A DNA stretch of 64,000 nt from Ichthyophis bannanicus (Eukaryota; Chordata; Amphibia; Gymnophiona; Ichthyophiidae): assembly GCA_033557465.1 (NCBI GenBank), contig CM066033.1:1244045523-1244109522 (forward strand), read 5' to 3'. Below are positions 42,573 to 52,014 of the stretch, piece by piece. The position numbers were made by a program, and so were the translations under genes. A model generated the notes under the pieces. That model saw nothing but the letters and a program-made list of their open reading frames with translations, had not been told where the DNA came from and searched no databases. The stretch's first letter is position 1. Each line of letters begins with the position of its first letter.

Positions 42573-44190
42573 TCACATGCGACCTTGGCTACGCGCTTAT
42601 CCGCATCGCGACAATGCTCTCAACATCGAGAGCGGCTTCGCTGAAGGTTTTAAAATCCCGGTTTTAGCCAACCCGCTTGCCCGGGGAACACACAACTCCC
42701 GATCGGTTAAAAAATTTAGCTCGGTAGTCCAGCTAAAGTTATCAAAAGAAAGAGAGTTGGGGAGAGTGGCAGGCCCGTTCAGGGCCCCGCCAATCCCAAA
42801 CTTGGTGTTGTCACCACTGGGAATCGTACCAAAAAAGGAGGCCGGAAAATTTCGCCTCATACATAATCTGTCATACCCCGAAGGGAGTTCAGTGAACGAC
42901 CAAATTGACCCGTCGATATGCTCGGTGAGATATTCGACGATTGACCACGCAGTCGACATCATAAGGAAACGGGGACAGCAGGCTAAGCTAGCAAAGGCCG
43001 ATATCGAATCAGCCTTTCGTTTACTGCCAGTCCACCCGGAATCCTTTGTATTGCTAGGATTCACCTTCAATGGGGAGTATTATTTTGATAAGTGCCTACC
43101 CATGGGTTGCTCGATATCGTGCGCGTATTTCGAGCAATTTAGCACATTTGTACACTGGGTGGTAGAGGATATTGCCGGGCCCGATACCTTGGTACACTAC
43201 GTGGACAATTTCCTTTTCATCGGGAATGACCGGGAGGATTGCCAGAGGATCCTCACGATCTTCGAACAGGTGGCCAAGCGCTTCGGTATTCCACTGGCGG
43301 AGGAAAAGACCTGCGGGCCCGTGGAGGTCCTTACCTTCTTGGGTATTGAGCTGGACGTAGCACGGCAACAGTCGCGCCTGCCCGCTGACAAGATACAAAT
43401 ACTGAGATCCGCCATTCGAGACATGCTGGGACACAAAAAGGCCACCTTAGAGCAGTTTCAATCAATGCTCGGGTTGTTGTGTTTTGCATGCCAAATCATG
43501 CCAATGGGGCGAGTCTTCTGCCGCCGCATGGCGCTAGCAACTAAGGGGATCCGAAAGAAGCATCACAAGATCAGGATCACTAAGGGCATAAAAGAGGACC
43601 TACACATGTGGGAAATCTTCCTGCAATCCTTTAATGGTCGGGCGTTTTGGCAGGAGCACCCAGTGTCGAACGCAGACATCGACCTGTTCACGGACGCCAC
43701 AGGCGGATCCGGTTTTGGGATATACTTCAAAGGCGCGTGGTGCACGGAGGAATGGCCCGCCGAGTGGCACTCAGTTGGCACTACCAGGGACATTACCTTC
43801 CTGGAGCTGTTTCCCATAGCAGTAGCGTTAGCCCTATGGGCCCCGCGTCTCTGCAACAAAGCAATCACTTTCCATACTGATAACATGGCAGTGGTATACG
43901 CGGTGAATGGGATGCGCGCCCACACTCAAGGGGTAGTGGCACTACTGAGACACATAGTGTTGGCATGCCTAGTCCACAATATAACTATCAGAGCGAAACA
44001 CATACCAGGTACTCTAAATAACCTTGCTGATGCTCTCTCCCGCTCCAAGATCTCGCTCTTCCGATCCCTGGCGCCCGAAGCCGATGCAACCAAGACGGCC
44101 ATCCCGGAGCGGGCATGGGACCTTGGTCCTCCGAAGTTTGGGAGCTGGTGTTGGGCTCGTTATCCGAGCGAACAAGGAGGAAATACCTAA
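42547..44190 (+). CDS. Ngaro reverse transcriptase / RNase H, catalytic Asp changed (YVDN)
   Basis: The start is taken at ATG 42547 (the open frame extends upstream to 42364 inside Gag). RT: PNLVLSPLGIVPKK and FRLIHNLSYPEGSSVND; motif A AKADIESAFRLLPV; motif B CLPMGCSISCAYFE; active site HYVDNFLFIG at 43198-43209, where the second Asp of YVDD is Asn (aat for gat). RNase H: DLFTDATGGSGFG, TFLELFPIAVAL, FHTDNMAVV and LNNLADALSR, giving the D-E-D-D set. The frame is open throughout, but the D-to-N change should abolish polymerisation. It overlaps the recombinase frame by 76 bp. Confidence 0.88.
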   Translation: MAPTPISLDHMRPWLRAYPHRDNALNIESGFAEGFKIPVLANPLARGTHNSRSVKKFSSVVQLKLSKERELGRVAGPFRAPPIPNLVLSPLGIVPKKEAGKFRLIHNLSYPEGSSVNDQIDPSICSVRYSTIDHAVDIIRKRGQQAKLAKADIESAFRLLPVHPESFVLLGFTFNGEYYFDKCLPMGCSISCAYFEQFSTFVHWVVEDIAGPDTLVHYVDNFLFIGNDREDCQRILTIFEQVAKRFGIPLAEEKTCGPVEVLTFLGIELDVARQQSRLPADKIQILRSAIRDMLGHKKATLEQFQSMLGLLCFACQIMPMGRVFCRRMALATKGIRKKHHKIRITKGIKEDLHMWEIFLQSFNGRAFWQEHPVSNADIDLFTDATGGSGFGIYFKGAWCTEEWPAEWHSVGTTRDITFLELFPIAVALALWAPRLCNKAITFHTDNMAVVYAVNGMRAHTQGVVALLRHIVLACLVHNITIRAKHIPGTLNNLADALSRSKISLFRSLAPEADATKTAIPERAWDLGPPKFGSWCWARYPSEQGGNT

Positions 44191-45020
44191 CGGCTTGGGA
44201 GAAATTCCGGGTTTTTTGCGCAAGGAGCGGGATCAAAGAGGCGTGCCCAAGCACGGAGTCGATCCTGCGGTGGATCCTGCAGCTGAGAAGGACAGGCAGC
44301 AAGAGATCAGCGGTCCAGGCACAACTGGCGGCGATCAGTTTCTTTGCTAAGGCGTTGGGCAGGAGCAGCCCCAGATCAGATTTTGTGATATAAAGGGTGA
44401 TGAAAGGCTGGACAACGGAGCAGCCCCACAAAAAAGACTGGCGGCGACCAATAACACATCATCTGTTGCAGCAGCTGATAGCGGCGGCGGGCCGGATATG
44501 TTTCGACAATTTCGAGACACGGTTGTTCCGGTGCGCCTTTTCGTGGGCCTTTTTTGGCGCATTCCGGGTAGGTGAGCTGGTCACCGCGGCGAGTAAGGCC
44601 AATGCCGAAGGGGGTATTAGAGAGCAGGACATCAGTCTACACGACGGGACGCTAGAACTGCGAGTTCAGCGGTCTAAAACTGACACTGAAGCCAGAGGCG
44701 CCCTGATCAGGTTAGCCCAGCTACCGGGGGACCCCGCATGCCCGGTGAAAATGTTTGCCGAATATAAGCAAATCCGGCCGGCAGGAGCAGATCATTGGCT
44801 GGTGCACTCTAACGGTGCACCCCTCTCGCGTTTTCAATTCGCCAGGGTACTTAAACGGGCCTTGGGGGCGACAGGCGTGGAGACGTGCTTCTACGGCACC
44901 CACTCCTTCCGCATCGGTGCTGCTTCAACGGCAGCCAGCATAGGTATGACCGGAGATCAGATCAAGATCATCGGCAGATGGCGATCTGACAGATATAGGC
45001 TATACGTACGCCCGGTTTGA
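44115..45020 (+). pseudogene. Ngaro tyrosine recombinase, one nonsense codon
   Basis: The N-domain (44115-44390) reads SLSERTRRKYLTAWEKF and AVQAQLAAISFFAKALG. A TAA at 44391-44393 then interrupts, and the same frame resumes: ITHHLLQQLIAAAG, AFSWAFFGAFRVGELV (catalytic Arg), LRVQRSKTD, CFYGTHSFRIGAAS (H-x-x-R) and GRWRSDRYRLYVRP (catalytic Tyr). All four catalytic residues R, H, R, Y are present. The enzyme would recombine circular cDNA through the split repeats. Only the single stop seems to inactivate it. Start is unclear; GTG/ATG near 44115 lies within the RT frame. Confidence 0.85.
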
Positions 45021-45156
45021 CGCCATTATGGAGGTATGGGCAGGTATTATGGAGTAGGGAGCAAGAAAAAAAAAAAAAACAATTGTTATGGATAATGTGG
45101 TGAGGGGCGGTCTATGTTGCGAGCTAAATGACATGTTGTAATCATATGTTAGTGAT

Positions 45157-45849
45157 TTGTCTAGAATGGTTGTAACGAAACAGTGCTGTAACAATTATCA
45201 AGCAGTATTAACGTGCCATCTTTCTTTTCAACACCAAGGCAACCCCGGCCAGGAAGTTTGGATATGCGGGCACTCGTTTGTGCACTGGGCAGAGAGGAGG
45301 ACTGGTATCAGGCCGCAAGGCCCCAATCTGGGCCTCCCTGCCGACAAGGTGACAGTAAAGTGGATGGGACGTCGAGGTATGGTGTGGGACCAGTTGATGC
45401 CGTCCCTTCTGCGGTCTAAGCACGGAGGGGGAAAACCTTGGGTGATAGTGGTTCACCTCGGGGGTAATGACCTCACCAGTACACGCAGCATTGAGCTAAC
45501 CAAGAAGATGCAAAAGGACATGCAGGCACTGACGTGTACCTTTCCGGGAACACTGCTGCTCTGGTCATACATCATACCTCGGCGAGTCTGGAGGGGCGCA
45601 GAGTCGCATCGGGCGGTGGAGCGGACAAGAAGGAAAGTGAACAGGTGGATGGCATGATTTATGGACTCAATCGGGGGATACAGCATCGTGCACGAGCTCA
45701 TTGAAGAGAATTGCCCTGGCCTGTATCGTGCAGACGGCGTGCATCTATCCGAGATTGGGATGGATGTGTACCTCTGTGCAATACAGGATACACTGGAACG
45801 CCTATGGCACAGACAAGTGTTGGCCACAGCTCCAGGGGGGGACCCGTGA
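45157..45849 (+). pseudogene. Ngaro SGNH/GDSL-type hydrolase, one nonsense codon
   Basis: One frame runs from 45157 to 45849, broken only by TGA at 45655-45657. Block I VWICGHSFVHWA (Ser nucleophile in GHS rather than GDS), a block II-like glycine in WMGRRGM, block III VVHLGGNDL (GxND) and block V ADGVHLSEIGMD (catalytic Asp and His) are all in order. SGNH hydrolase domains are known as an accessory ORF in some Ngaro and related YR elements; their role there is unproven. The N-terminal ~26 residues before NPGQEVWICG may be non-coding: 'ctttcttttcaacaccaag' just upstream looks like a splice acceptor. Confidence 0.8.
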
Positions 45850-45900
45850 GGAGGTGGGGACCCCCCGCAGCAAGCGAGGAAGCATTGCCGGGGGGGATTG

Positions 45901-46564
45901 GCAGGTGAGATAGGGACCCCCTCCTCTCGAGAGAGCGCACAGCCCAGACGCGACAACGGGGAATGGAACATATAGGACGGGTCCGCAAACAGGGCACCGA
46001 GTCGAAGCAGGAACAGTGTCCTGAAGGCCTCCCGATGCTTTCACGGCAGGAGAGACGGGTCTAGAGATTACCAACGCAGCCCTGCTCACGCCTTTGACAG
46101 GACTTGGGCAGAGGCGGAACGGGACACTGTGGCACGAGGAACAGAGCCCCGAAGAGGGCCTGTGGTCAATGAAAGCATCCCCGTGATGACCTCATGCTAT
46201 CAGATAACGACGGCAGTGGGGAAAAGGCTTGAACGGCAGCTTTTCCAGATATCCCTGCCGTACGACAAGGACCGAATTGGAATGGGCTGTGCCTCTGGAG
46301 AAGGGTTGTAAAGGAAACGTAATTTTACTGTGTAAATAGTTGTTATGTCATTGCTAAAGATTGTGTAAATAGTTAATGTAATGGCTTATGCTGTGGCCAA
46401 CAATTAAATACTGTAATTTCCAAGAAAATGTGAATGACCTAATAAATACGTCTTCATTTTGTTGCAAATACAGAGTGAGCGCAGTTATTGGGGGGGAGGC
46501 GAGGGAGAGGGGGGGCGAGGGGTGACAGTAGCGACCCGAGGCCACCTGGCCGGTCGCCTGGCTG
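45901..46564 (+). repeat. Ngaro split direct repeat B1
   Basis: Starts 'gcaggtgagatagggacccc' and ends 'ggtcgcctggctg'. It is 664 bp and nearly identical to B2. It contains a polyadenylation signal aataaa at 46441-46446. A 60-codon open frame (46129-46311) is repeated in B2, but has no known domain and I do not call it a gene. Confidence 0.9.
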
Positions 46565-46748
46565 AGTCCCGGCCGCGAATTAGCGTGGCCGGGCGCAGGC
46601 GGGCGTCGGCACGGCAAGCCAAGGGTTAACCTTGGCGGGGGGCGGGGCAGGGGGGGAGGGCGGGCAGCACGGCGGCTATAAAAAGGCCGGCCGCGTCTTT
46701 GCTCGCCCTCTTCTTTACCCCCCCCGCACGGCGACAACGAGAGGGCAT
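46565..46748 (+). repeat. Ngaro split direct repeat A2
   Basis: Matches A1, including the TATA box (46677-46684). It follows B1 directly, so B1 and A2 abut. A 62-nt segment (46749-46810) separates it from B2. Confidence 0.9.
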
Positions 46749-46810
46749 TTTCCCACCCGACCCACCCAAGGTTTAGGCGATGTCACAGCAGAGCGCAGGA
46801 GGAGGCGAGG

Positions 46811-47473
46811 GCAGGTGAGATAGGGACCCCCTCCTCTCGAGAGAGCGCACAGCCCAGACGCGACAACGGGGAATGGAACATATAGGACGGGTCCGCAAAC
46901 AGGGCACCGAGTCGAAGCAGGAACAGTGTCCTGAAGGCCTCCCGATGCTTTCACGGCAGGAGAGATGGGTCTAGAGATTACCAACGCAGCCCTGCTCACG
47001 CCTTTGACGGGACTTGGGCAGAGGCGGAACGGGACACTGTGGCACGAGGAACAGAGCCCCGAAGAGGGCCTGTGGTCAATGAAAGCATCCCCGTGATGAC
47101 CTCATGCTATCAGATAACGACGGCAGTGGGGAAAAGGCTTGAACGGCAGCTTTTCCAGATATCCCTGCCGTACGACAAGGACCGAATTGGAATGGGCTGT
47201 GCCTCTGGAGAAGGGTTGTAAAGGAAACGTAATTTTACTGTGTAAATAGTTGTTATGTCATTGCTAAAGATTGTGTAAATAGTTAATGTAATGGCTTATG
47301 CTGTGGCCAACAGTTAAATACTGTAATTTCCAAGAAAATGTGAATGACCTAATAAATACGTCTTCATTTTGTTGCAAATACAGAGTGAGCGCAGTTATTG
47401 GGGGGGAGGCGAGGGAGGGGGGCGGGGGGCGACAGTAGCGACCCGAGGCCACCTGGCCGGTCGCCTGGCTGAG
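46811..47473 (+). repeat. Ngaro split direct repeat B2
   Basis: 663 bp, nearly identical to B1 (a few substitutions and short G-tract indels), with aataaa at 47351-47356. It ends at 47473 where LINE D resumes with ccataagatctctcctaa. Confidence 0.9.
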
Positions 47474-48875
47474 CCATAAGATCTCTCCTAAAGAACAATG
47501 CTACCGATCCAAGCTCTCCAGCATCTTACCGACCCATATCTAACGTTCTGCTTCTTTCCAAATTAATCGAGAAGACAGTCCTACATCAGCTACAAGATCA
47601 CGTTGACTCTACCTTCTCACTTATCATCAACAACACAGATTCCGAGAGTCCCATGAAGTAGAAACCCTTCTAACATCCCTACTCAACACAGTTCTCAAAA
47701 AATAGAAAACATCAAATAAGGCTTCATACTCTTATTCATAGACATAAAATCTGCATTCTATTCAATAATATACTCCATACTCCTAGAAAGGCTGAAGGAA
47801 ATTGGAATAAGTGACAGCCAACTAATATGGTTTTGCTCATACCTTTCTGAAAGAAAGACTCAAGTCAGGATTAAAAGCAACATCTCAAGACCCTCCCCAC
47901 TAAATCAAGGACTTCCTCAAGGCTCTGCACTCTCCGCCTCCTTTTCAACATTTACATAAAGCCAGTCTGCAAAATAATACAAGATCACAACATACATTAC
48001 CACTTATACGCAGATGACTTAATAATATACTCTACTCTCGACATCAAGAACCCAGACTACTCAAATATCTCACCATGTATGACTGCAATCACAGAATGGC
48101 TAGCACAACGCAACCTAATAATTAACTACAACAAATCCGAAGCCCTCATAATCACAAGAAATTCGGCATTTACCCCCCCTCATAATCTATTAATCGGCAA
48201 CCGATCAATTCCAATCAAGACTGAAGTAAAATACCTTGGATTACAACTTGATCAAAGGCTCAATTTCCAATCTCACATCAACAAGACTGCTTCCAAAGCC
48301 TACTACAAAATCAAGATCCTGCAAAACCTACGGCCCTTACTTGATCAGAACCATTTCTGCTCCGTCTGCCAGGCACTAATCACTCTGCAGCTAGATTACT
48401 GCAATCTCATCCTTCAAGGTCTGCCCAAATGTGCAACCCAAGCTCTTCAATTGGCATACAACACAGCAGCCAGACTAATCACCGGTACAAATAAACACAA
48501 TCACATCACCCCTTTCCTAAAATCCCTCCACTGGCTCCCCATTCAATCACAAATAAAATACAAGACCATAATGTTGGCATTCAAGATATTACACAAGCAG
48601 TCAGCTGGATGCCTGACCGACTAATCAAACGAGTTCCAAATACCCGATCAAAAAGGACGCAACACCTTAACACTCTCTCGACAGCTAATATTACTTCGTA
48701 CACCTCACAATCTGCACTTCACAGAATATTTGAATTCTATGCCCCATCACTATGGAATTCTCTCCTGCACTACCTGAGAGCAACCACAGATATCACCGAC
48801 TTCAGAAAGTACCTAAAGACTCACCTATTTACAGAACACTTTGAATCCACAGAAAACACGCAACTTCTCCAATAA
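47474..48875 (+). pseudogene. LINE D reverse transcriptase
   Basis: Early part in mixed frames: RSLLKNNATDPSSPAS, YRPIS, motif A decayed (FIDIKSAFYS), GLPQGSALSA. From about 47950 the frame is open: YHLYADDLIIYS with the active site at 48007-48018, NYNKSEALIITRN, KYLGLQLDQRLNFQSHI, LDYCNLILQGLPK, ITPFLKSLHWLPIQSQI. A frameshift near 48600 is followed by APSLWNSLLHYLRATTDI to the end at 48875. The 3' UTR and tail run to 49080. Confidence 0.8.
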
Positions 48876-49080
48876 ACCCCCGTCTTACACAACAAGTTGC
48901 CTTGCTAAGCAAAACACCAATCTACTGTAAATAGTTATAAAATGTTGTAAAAAAATTTCAATTGTTAAAAGTGAATAATTGTTGTTTCTTCTGTTCTATT
49001 AAATCATTATGTTCCATTGTAAACCACTTTGATAATACTGAAAAGCAGTATACAAAAAAAATGTTAAATAATTAAATAAA

Positions 49081-49525
49081 GGAGCAGTATAGTGTAGGGG
49101 ATCAGGTACTTCTGTCCAAGAAAGAAGAGTGGAACCTGGGTGTAATTGTGTCTGATGATCTTAAAATAGCTAAACAGGTAAAAAGGTGACTGTGAAAGCC
49201 AGAAGGATGCGTGGGTGTATGGGGAGAGGAATGGCCAGCAGAAAAAAGGAGATTATATTAGTTTTGTAATTCTAATTTCCTGTTGCCCCCCTATTATTGT
49301 GGGCTGATTTAGGTAATGTTTTTCTTGTTTAATATTGTATTACGTGGTATCTTATTTCCTTATTACCATATTTCCTTCATTCAATGTTTTACTTTGAATG
49401 TCTTTTAAAAATTCAATAAATAAAGAATGAAAAAAGAAAAGAAAAAAGGAGATTATAAAGCCTCTGTATAAGTTCCTGATAAAACCTCATTATGGAGTAT
49501 TGTGTGCAATTCTGGAGAATACCAA
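49081..49525 (+). pseudogene. CR1 RT fragment, interrupted by a short insertion
   Basis: Similar to 24420-24650: 'gagcagtatagtgtagggga', KEEWNLGVIVSDDLK-type sequence, ARRMRGCMGRGMASRKKE, then after the insertion 'agcctctgtataagttcctg' and a PHYGVLCAILE-like piece. Frameshifted. Confidence 0.75.
49258..49439 (+). mobile_element. 182-bp L1-type insertion with 18-bp target duplication
   Basis: Flanked by agaaaaaaggagattata at 49240-49257 and 49440-49457. The insert ends 'caataaataaagaatg' and an A-rich run, i.e. poly(A) signal plus tail. A long target duplication and A-tail are the signature of L1-type retrotransposition. The source is unknown; it may be a severely 5'-truncated L1 3' UTR. Confidence 0.75.
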
Positions 49526-50140
49526 TGGTTGATAGGTATACATTAATTTGTGTTATTCAGAGATTTATAAAAATAGATTCAATGAGTAGTTTTTTTACAG
49601 CCTATGATGTTGAGCTCTCTATTCCCCTATGGCGAATTGTCGCCGCATAGCAGAAGAAACATTGTCCTGAGGCATTTTTCTCCCTAATTGTAGAGTTTGA
49701 ATGTCTGCTTGCTTGTGTGAATTATCTCAGCTTGATTAGTAATTTTCTTAACAGTGATTGGTTCTAAAGAGCTTTTCTTAACCTGGGAGTGTCTTGTATA
49801 ATAATGATAATGAATATTCATGAGATATATTTGCATACATTAGGAAGCAGTAGATGTAAATATACTTCATAAATATTTATTAGTGACATCCTGAAAACCA
49901 GGCTGGATTGTGGTGCACCAGGAATGAAGTTGGCCACCCAGGATGTAGATAGTCACGGTTTAATGGCAGAAAGCCAACATGGATTTAGCCAAGGAAAGAC
50001 TTGGCTTGTGCATCCCAGGATGCAATATTTGGGGGGGGGTCACTCTGCCGTATAAGACACTTTTTGCCTTATATGACAGTCTGATCCCACCTGATATATC
50101 CCAGGATGCACTGTGTGGGATCAGGTGCCCCATAATTAAA
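49526..50140. other. Mixed remnants, no gene
   Basis: 49800-49920 contains 'aatgaatattcatgagat' and 'gacatcctgaaaaccaggct', close to the arms of the MITE at 58145, so it is likely an old relative. 49940-50005 reads AESQHGFSQGKT, a CR1 RT motif. 49526-49800 has no recognised content. Confidence 0.5.
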
Positions 50141-50170
50141 GGTACTAGAAAGGGGTGGGTGGTTCAGGGG

Positions 50171-50440
50171 CCACTGGATCACCAAGGATCTTTTTTTGTT
50201 TAAAGGGCAGGTTTGGAGCCACTGGGCCACCAGGTATTTTTTTGTTTGTGTGGATGGTGTTTTGGGGGCCACTGGGCCACCAGATATTTTTTTGTTGGGG
50301 GACGTTTCAGGGCCACTGGGGATTTTTTTTGTTTGGGTGCATGGGGGGATTGGCACAGCAGGGCCACTGGGGGTTTTTTGATTGGGTGGGTGGGGGAATC
50401 GGGGCTGCTAGGCCACCAAGGATTTTGTTTCCATTGGGAG
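50171..50440. repeat. Tandem repeat, about 48-bp unit, six copies
   Basis: Units begin at about 50171, 50219, 50269, 50313, 50364 and 50411, each with a 'ccactgggccacca'-like start followed by a T-tract and a G-rich end. The Trp/Gly-rich frames across it are repeat artefacts. Confidence 0.75.
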
Positions 50441-50892
50441 GTCAGTGTCCTGGGGGGCACCAGCCCCCCAACAGTGTTCCAATGGCATTGGGAGCTTTCC
50501 CTGATGCCTAACTCATCTGAGTTGAAGTGTCAAACTTCACCTCAGATGAACATGGTGTATATTTACTAAACCGCGGTAAAGTTACCAGCGGTAAGTGCAG
50601 CGTTAAGGTACCTGAAGCCATATAAGGCAGTGGGCAGGTAGGGAGCGTTCCGGCCTAAAGGGAGCAATGGGCTTTTTAAAATGCGTTAAAGGGCGCCTTG
50701 GCCGTTTAACGCACGTTAACGGGACACTGCACATTAAGGTGACAAACAGGGCACGTTAAGGCTGACAAGGCGCTCTAAGGGCTTTAAGGCGCCCTAACTT
50801 AAGGCACCTTATCTTAAGACGCCTTAACTCAAAGCCCCCTAAGGGCTTTCAGGTGCCTTAGGTTAAGGTGCCCTAAGGGCTTTAAGGTGCCT
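50441..50892. other. Hairpin-rich non-coding segment
   Basis: From about 50545 on, 'tatatttactaaaccgcgg' is followed by many alternating 'aaggcgcc', 'ccttaag', 'ggcaccttat' and 'taaggtgcc' motifs that can pair with one another. Possibly a remnant of a non-autonomous DNA transposon, related to 21450-21840. No gene. Confidence 0.4.
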
Positions 50893-51983
50893 TTATGATG
50901 ACCCTACACTCACCCTGAAACAGAGAGTTGACACTATTATATATATAAGACAACAGGCAGGCTATCTTACGAAAAAAGAAATTGATTTCCTCACTGTGCA
51001 ACATCCAGTTACCCCCACCATATACACACTGCCAAAAATCCATAAATCCATTGATAACCCACCAGGATGTCCTATAGTGTCCACTATTGGCTCACTCTTG
51101 GAACCTTTCTCAAAGTTTTTAGATGTTTTTTTGAGGCCTTTTGTGCCCAAAAAAAGTTCTTATGTATGCAGCTTAACACATATTATTAATATTTTGCGTG
51201 ATTTTAAAGACTATCATGACCAACTCATTTTAGTTACCTTAGATATTTCATCCCTTTACACTAATATCCCACAAAAAGCAGCATTGGATATAATTGAAGA
51301 CACTTTGCTCCGTAGTAAGCGACCTGTACGTATTCCATCTTTTTTCTTACTTCAGATGGCAATTTTAGCAATGACAGAGAACATTTTTTGTTTTAGAGGT
51401 ATTTTTTATAAGCAGATAAAAGGAGTAGCTATGGGCTCTTCCATGGCTCCCGATGTAGCCAATTTATATGTTGCCCATTTTGAAGAAATCTATTGGTCTA
51501 GTTACCATCCTTTTAAAACACAAATTAAACTATTTTAGAGATATATAGATGATGTTCTCCTAATATGGAATGGCACAGAGGCACTCTTGATGGAATTTTT
51601 TGAGTGGCTTAATTCCCTTGATGACAATTTATGTTTTGAGGGTACCTATAGCACCAGCCAGATCTCATATCTGGATATTCTTATTAAAAAAAGTGATATT
51701 GGGTTTAGCACAGACCTTTTCCAGAAATCCACAGACAGGAACAACCTCTTAGGATATTACAGTTTTCATAATAGCTCCTTAAAGAGGGATCTTCCTGTCA
51801 GTCAGTTTTTAAGACTTCGTCGCCTTTGCACATCTGAGCAAGATTTTGAACATCATGCACAAGTTATGAATGACAGATTCTCAGTATGAGGTTACCCAGA
51901 TGAATGCATCAAAAAAGTGTACAAGAGAGCTAAAAATACAGACAGGACATTGTTGCTCAAGACTAAAGAACATACTATTAACA
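50893..51983 (+). pseudogene. Penelope-like reverse transcriptase, two nonsense codons
   Basis: Reads TLKQRVDTIIYI, QHPVTPTIYTLPKIHKS (Penelope-type entry), PPGCPIVSTIGSLLEP, motif A LVTLDISSLYTNIP, motif B KGVAMGSSMAP, active site RYIDDVLLIW with YIDD at 51542-51553, and FEGTYSTSQISYLDILI. TAG at 51536-51538 immediately precedes RYIDD, and TGA at 51887-51889 follows a few hundred bases later. A frameshift near 51990-52010 separates it from the endonuclease. Penelope RT is related to telomerase RT. The true start is upstream of 50996 and not certain. Confidence 0.85.
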
Positions 51984-52014
51984 ATAGATTGGTCTGTGCC
52001 CTCACTTTTCTCAT

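Larger units (their letters stand above)
39756..47473 (+). mobile_element. Ngaro-type YR retrotransposon with split direct repeats and SGNH hydrolase
   Basis: A 7.7-kb element with the Ngaro layout A1 (39756-39940), Gag, RT/RNase H, tyrosine recombinase, SGNH hydrolase, B1 (45901-46564), A2 (46565-46748), B2 (46811-47473). A1/A2 and B1/B2 are near-identical pairs. The termini are not LTRs. It is much more G+C-rich than its surroundings, including a very GC-rich promoter. It lies in LINE D, with LINE coding sequence abutting both ends and no obvious target duplication, as expected for recombinase-mediated insertion. Internal defects: RT YVDN, one stop in recombinase, one stop in hydrolase. Confidence 0.9.
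38377..49080 (+). mobile_element. LINE D (CR1/L2-like), split by the Ngaro element
   Basis: The first part (38377-39755) carries endonuclease and the RT approach; the second part (47474-49080) carries RT and the 3' tail (gtaaaccactttgataatac, then taaata runs). Reading across the Ngaro gives LLK followed by AIRSLLKNNATDPSSPAS and YRPIS in a continuous sense, so the Ngaro entered one LINE copy. Confidence 0.8.

Noticed and set aside
45157..45849. SGNH hydrolase as a captured host gene
   Set aside because: It lies between recombinase and B1 in the order known for Ngaro elements, with the element's base composition.
39756..46748. A1 and A2 as LTRs of an LTR retrotransposon
   Set aside because: A2 is followed by B2 and preceded by B1, there is no integrase or protease, and a tyrosine recombinase is present, so these are split direct repeats.
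46129..47221. Identical 60-codon frames in B1 and B2
   Set aside because: The identity reflects the repeat itself; no domain, and the position after the hydrolase and before the poly(A) signal fits a 3' UTR.
50155..50569. Trp/Gly/Phe-rich open frames
   Set aside because: Products of the 48-bp tandem repeat read in different frames.
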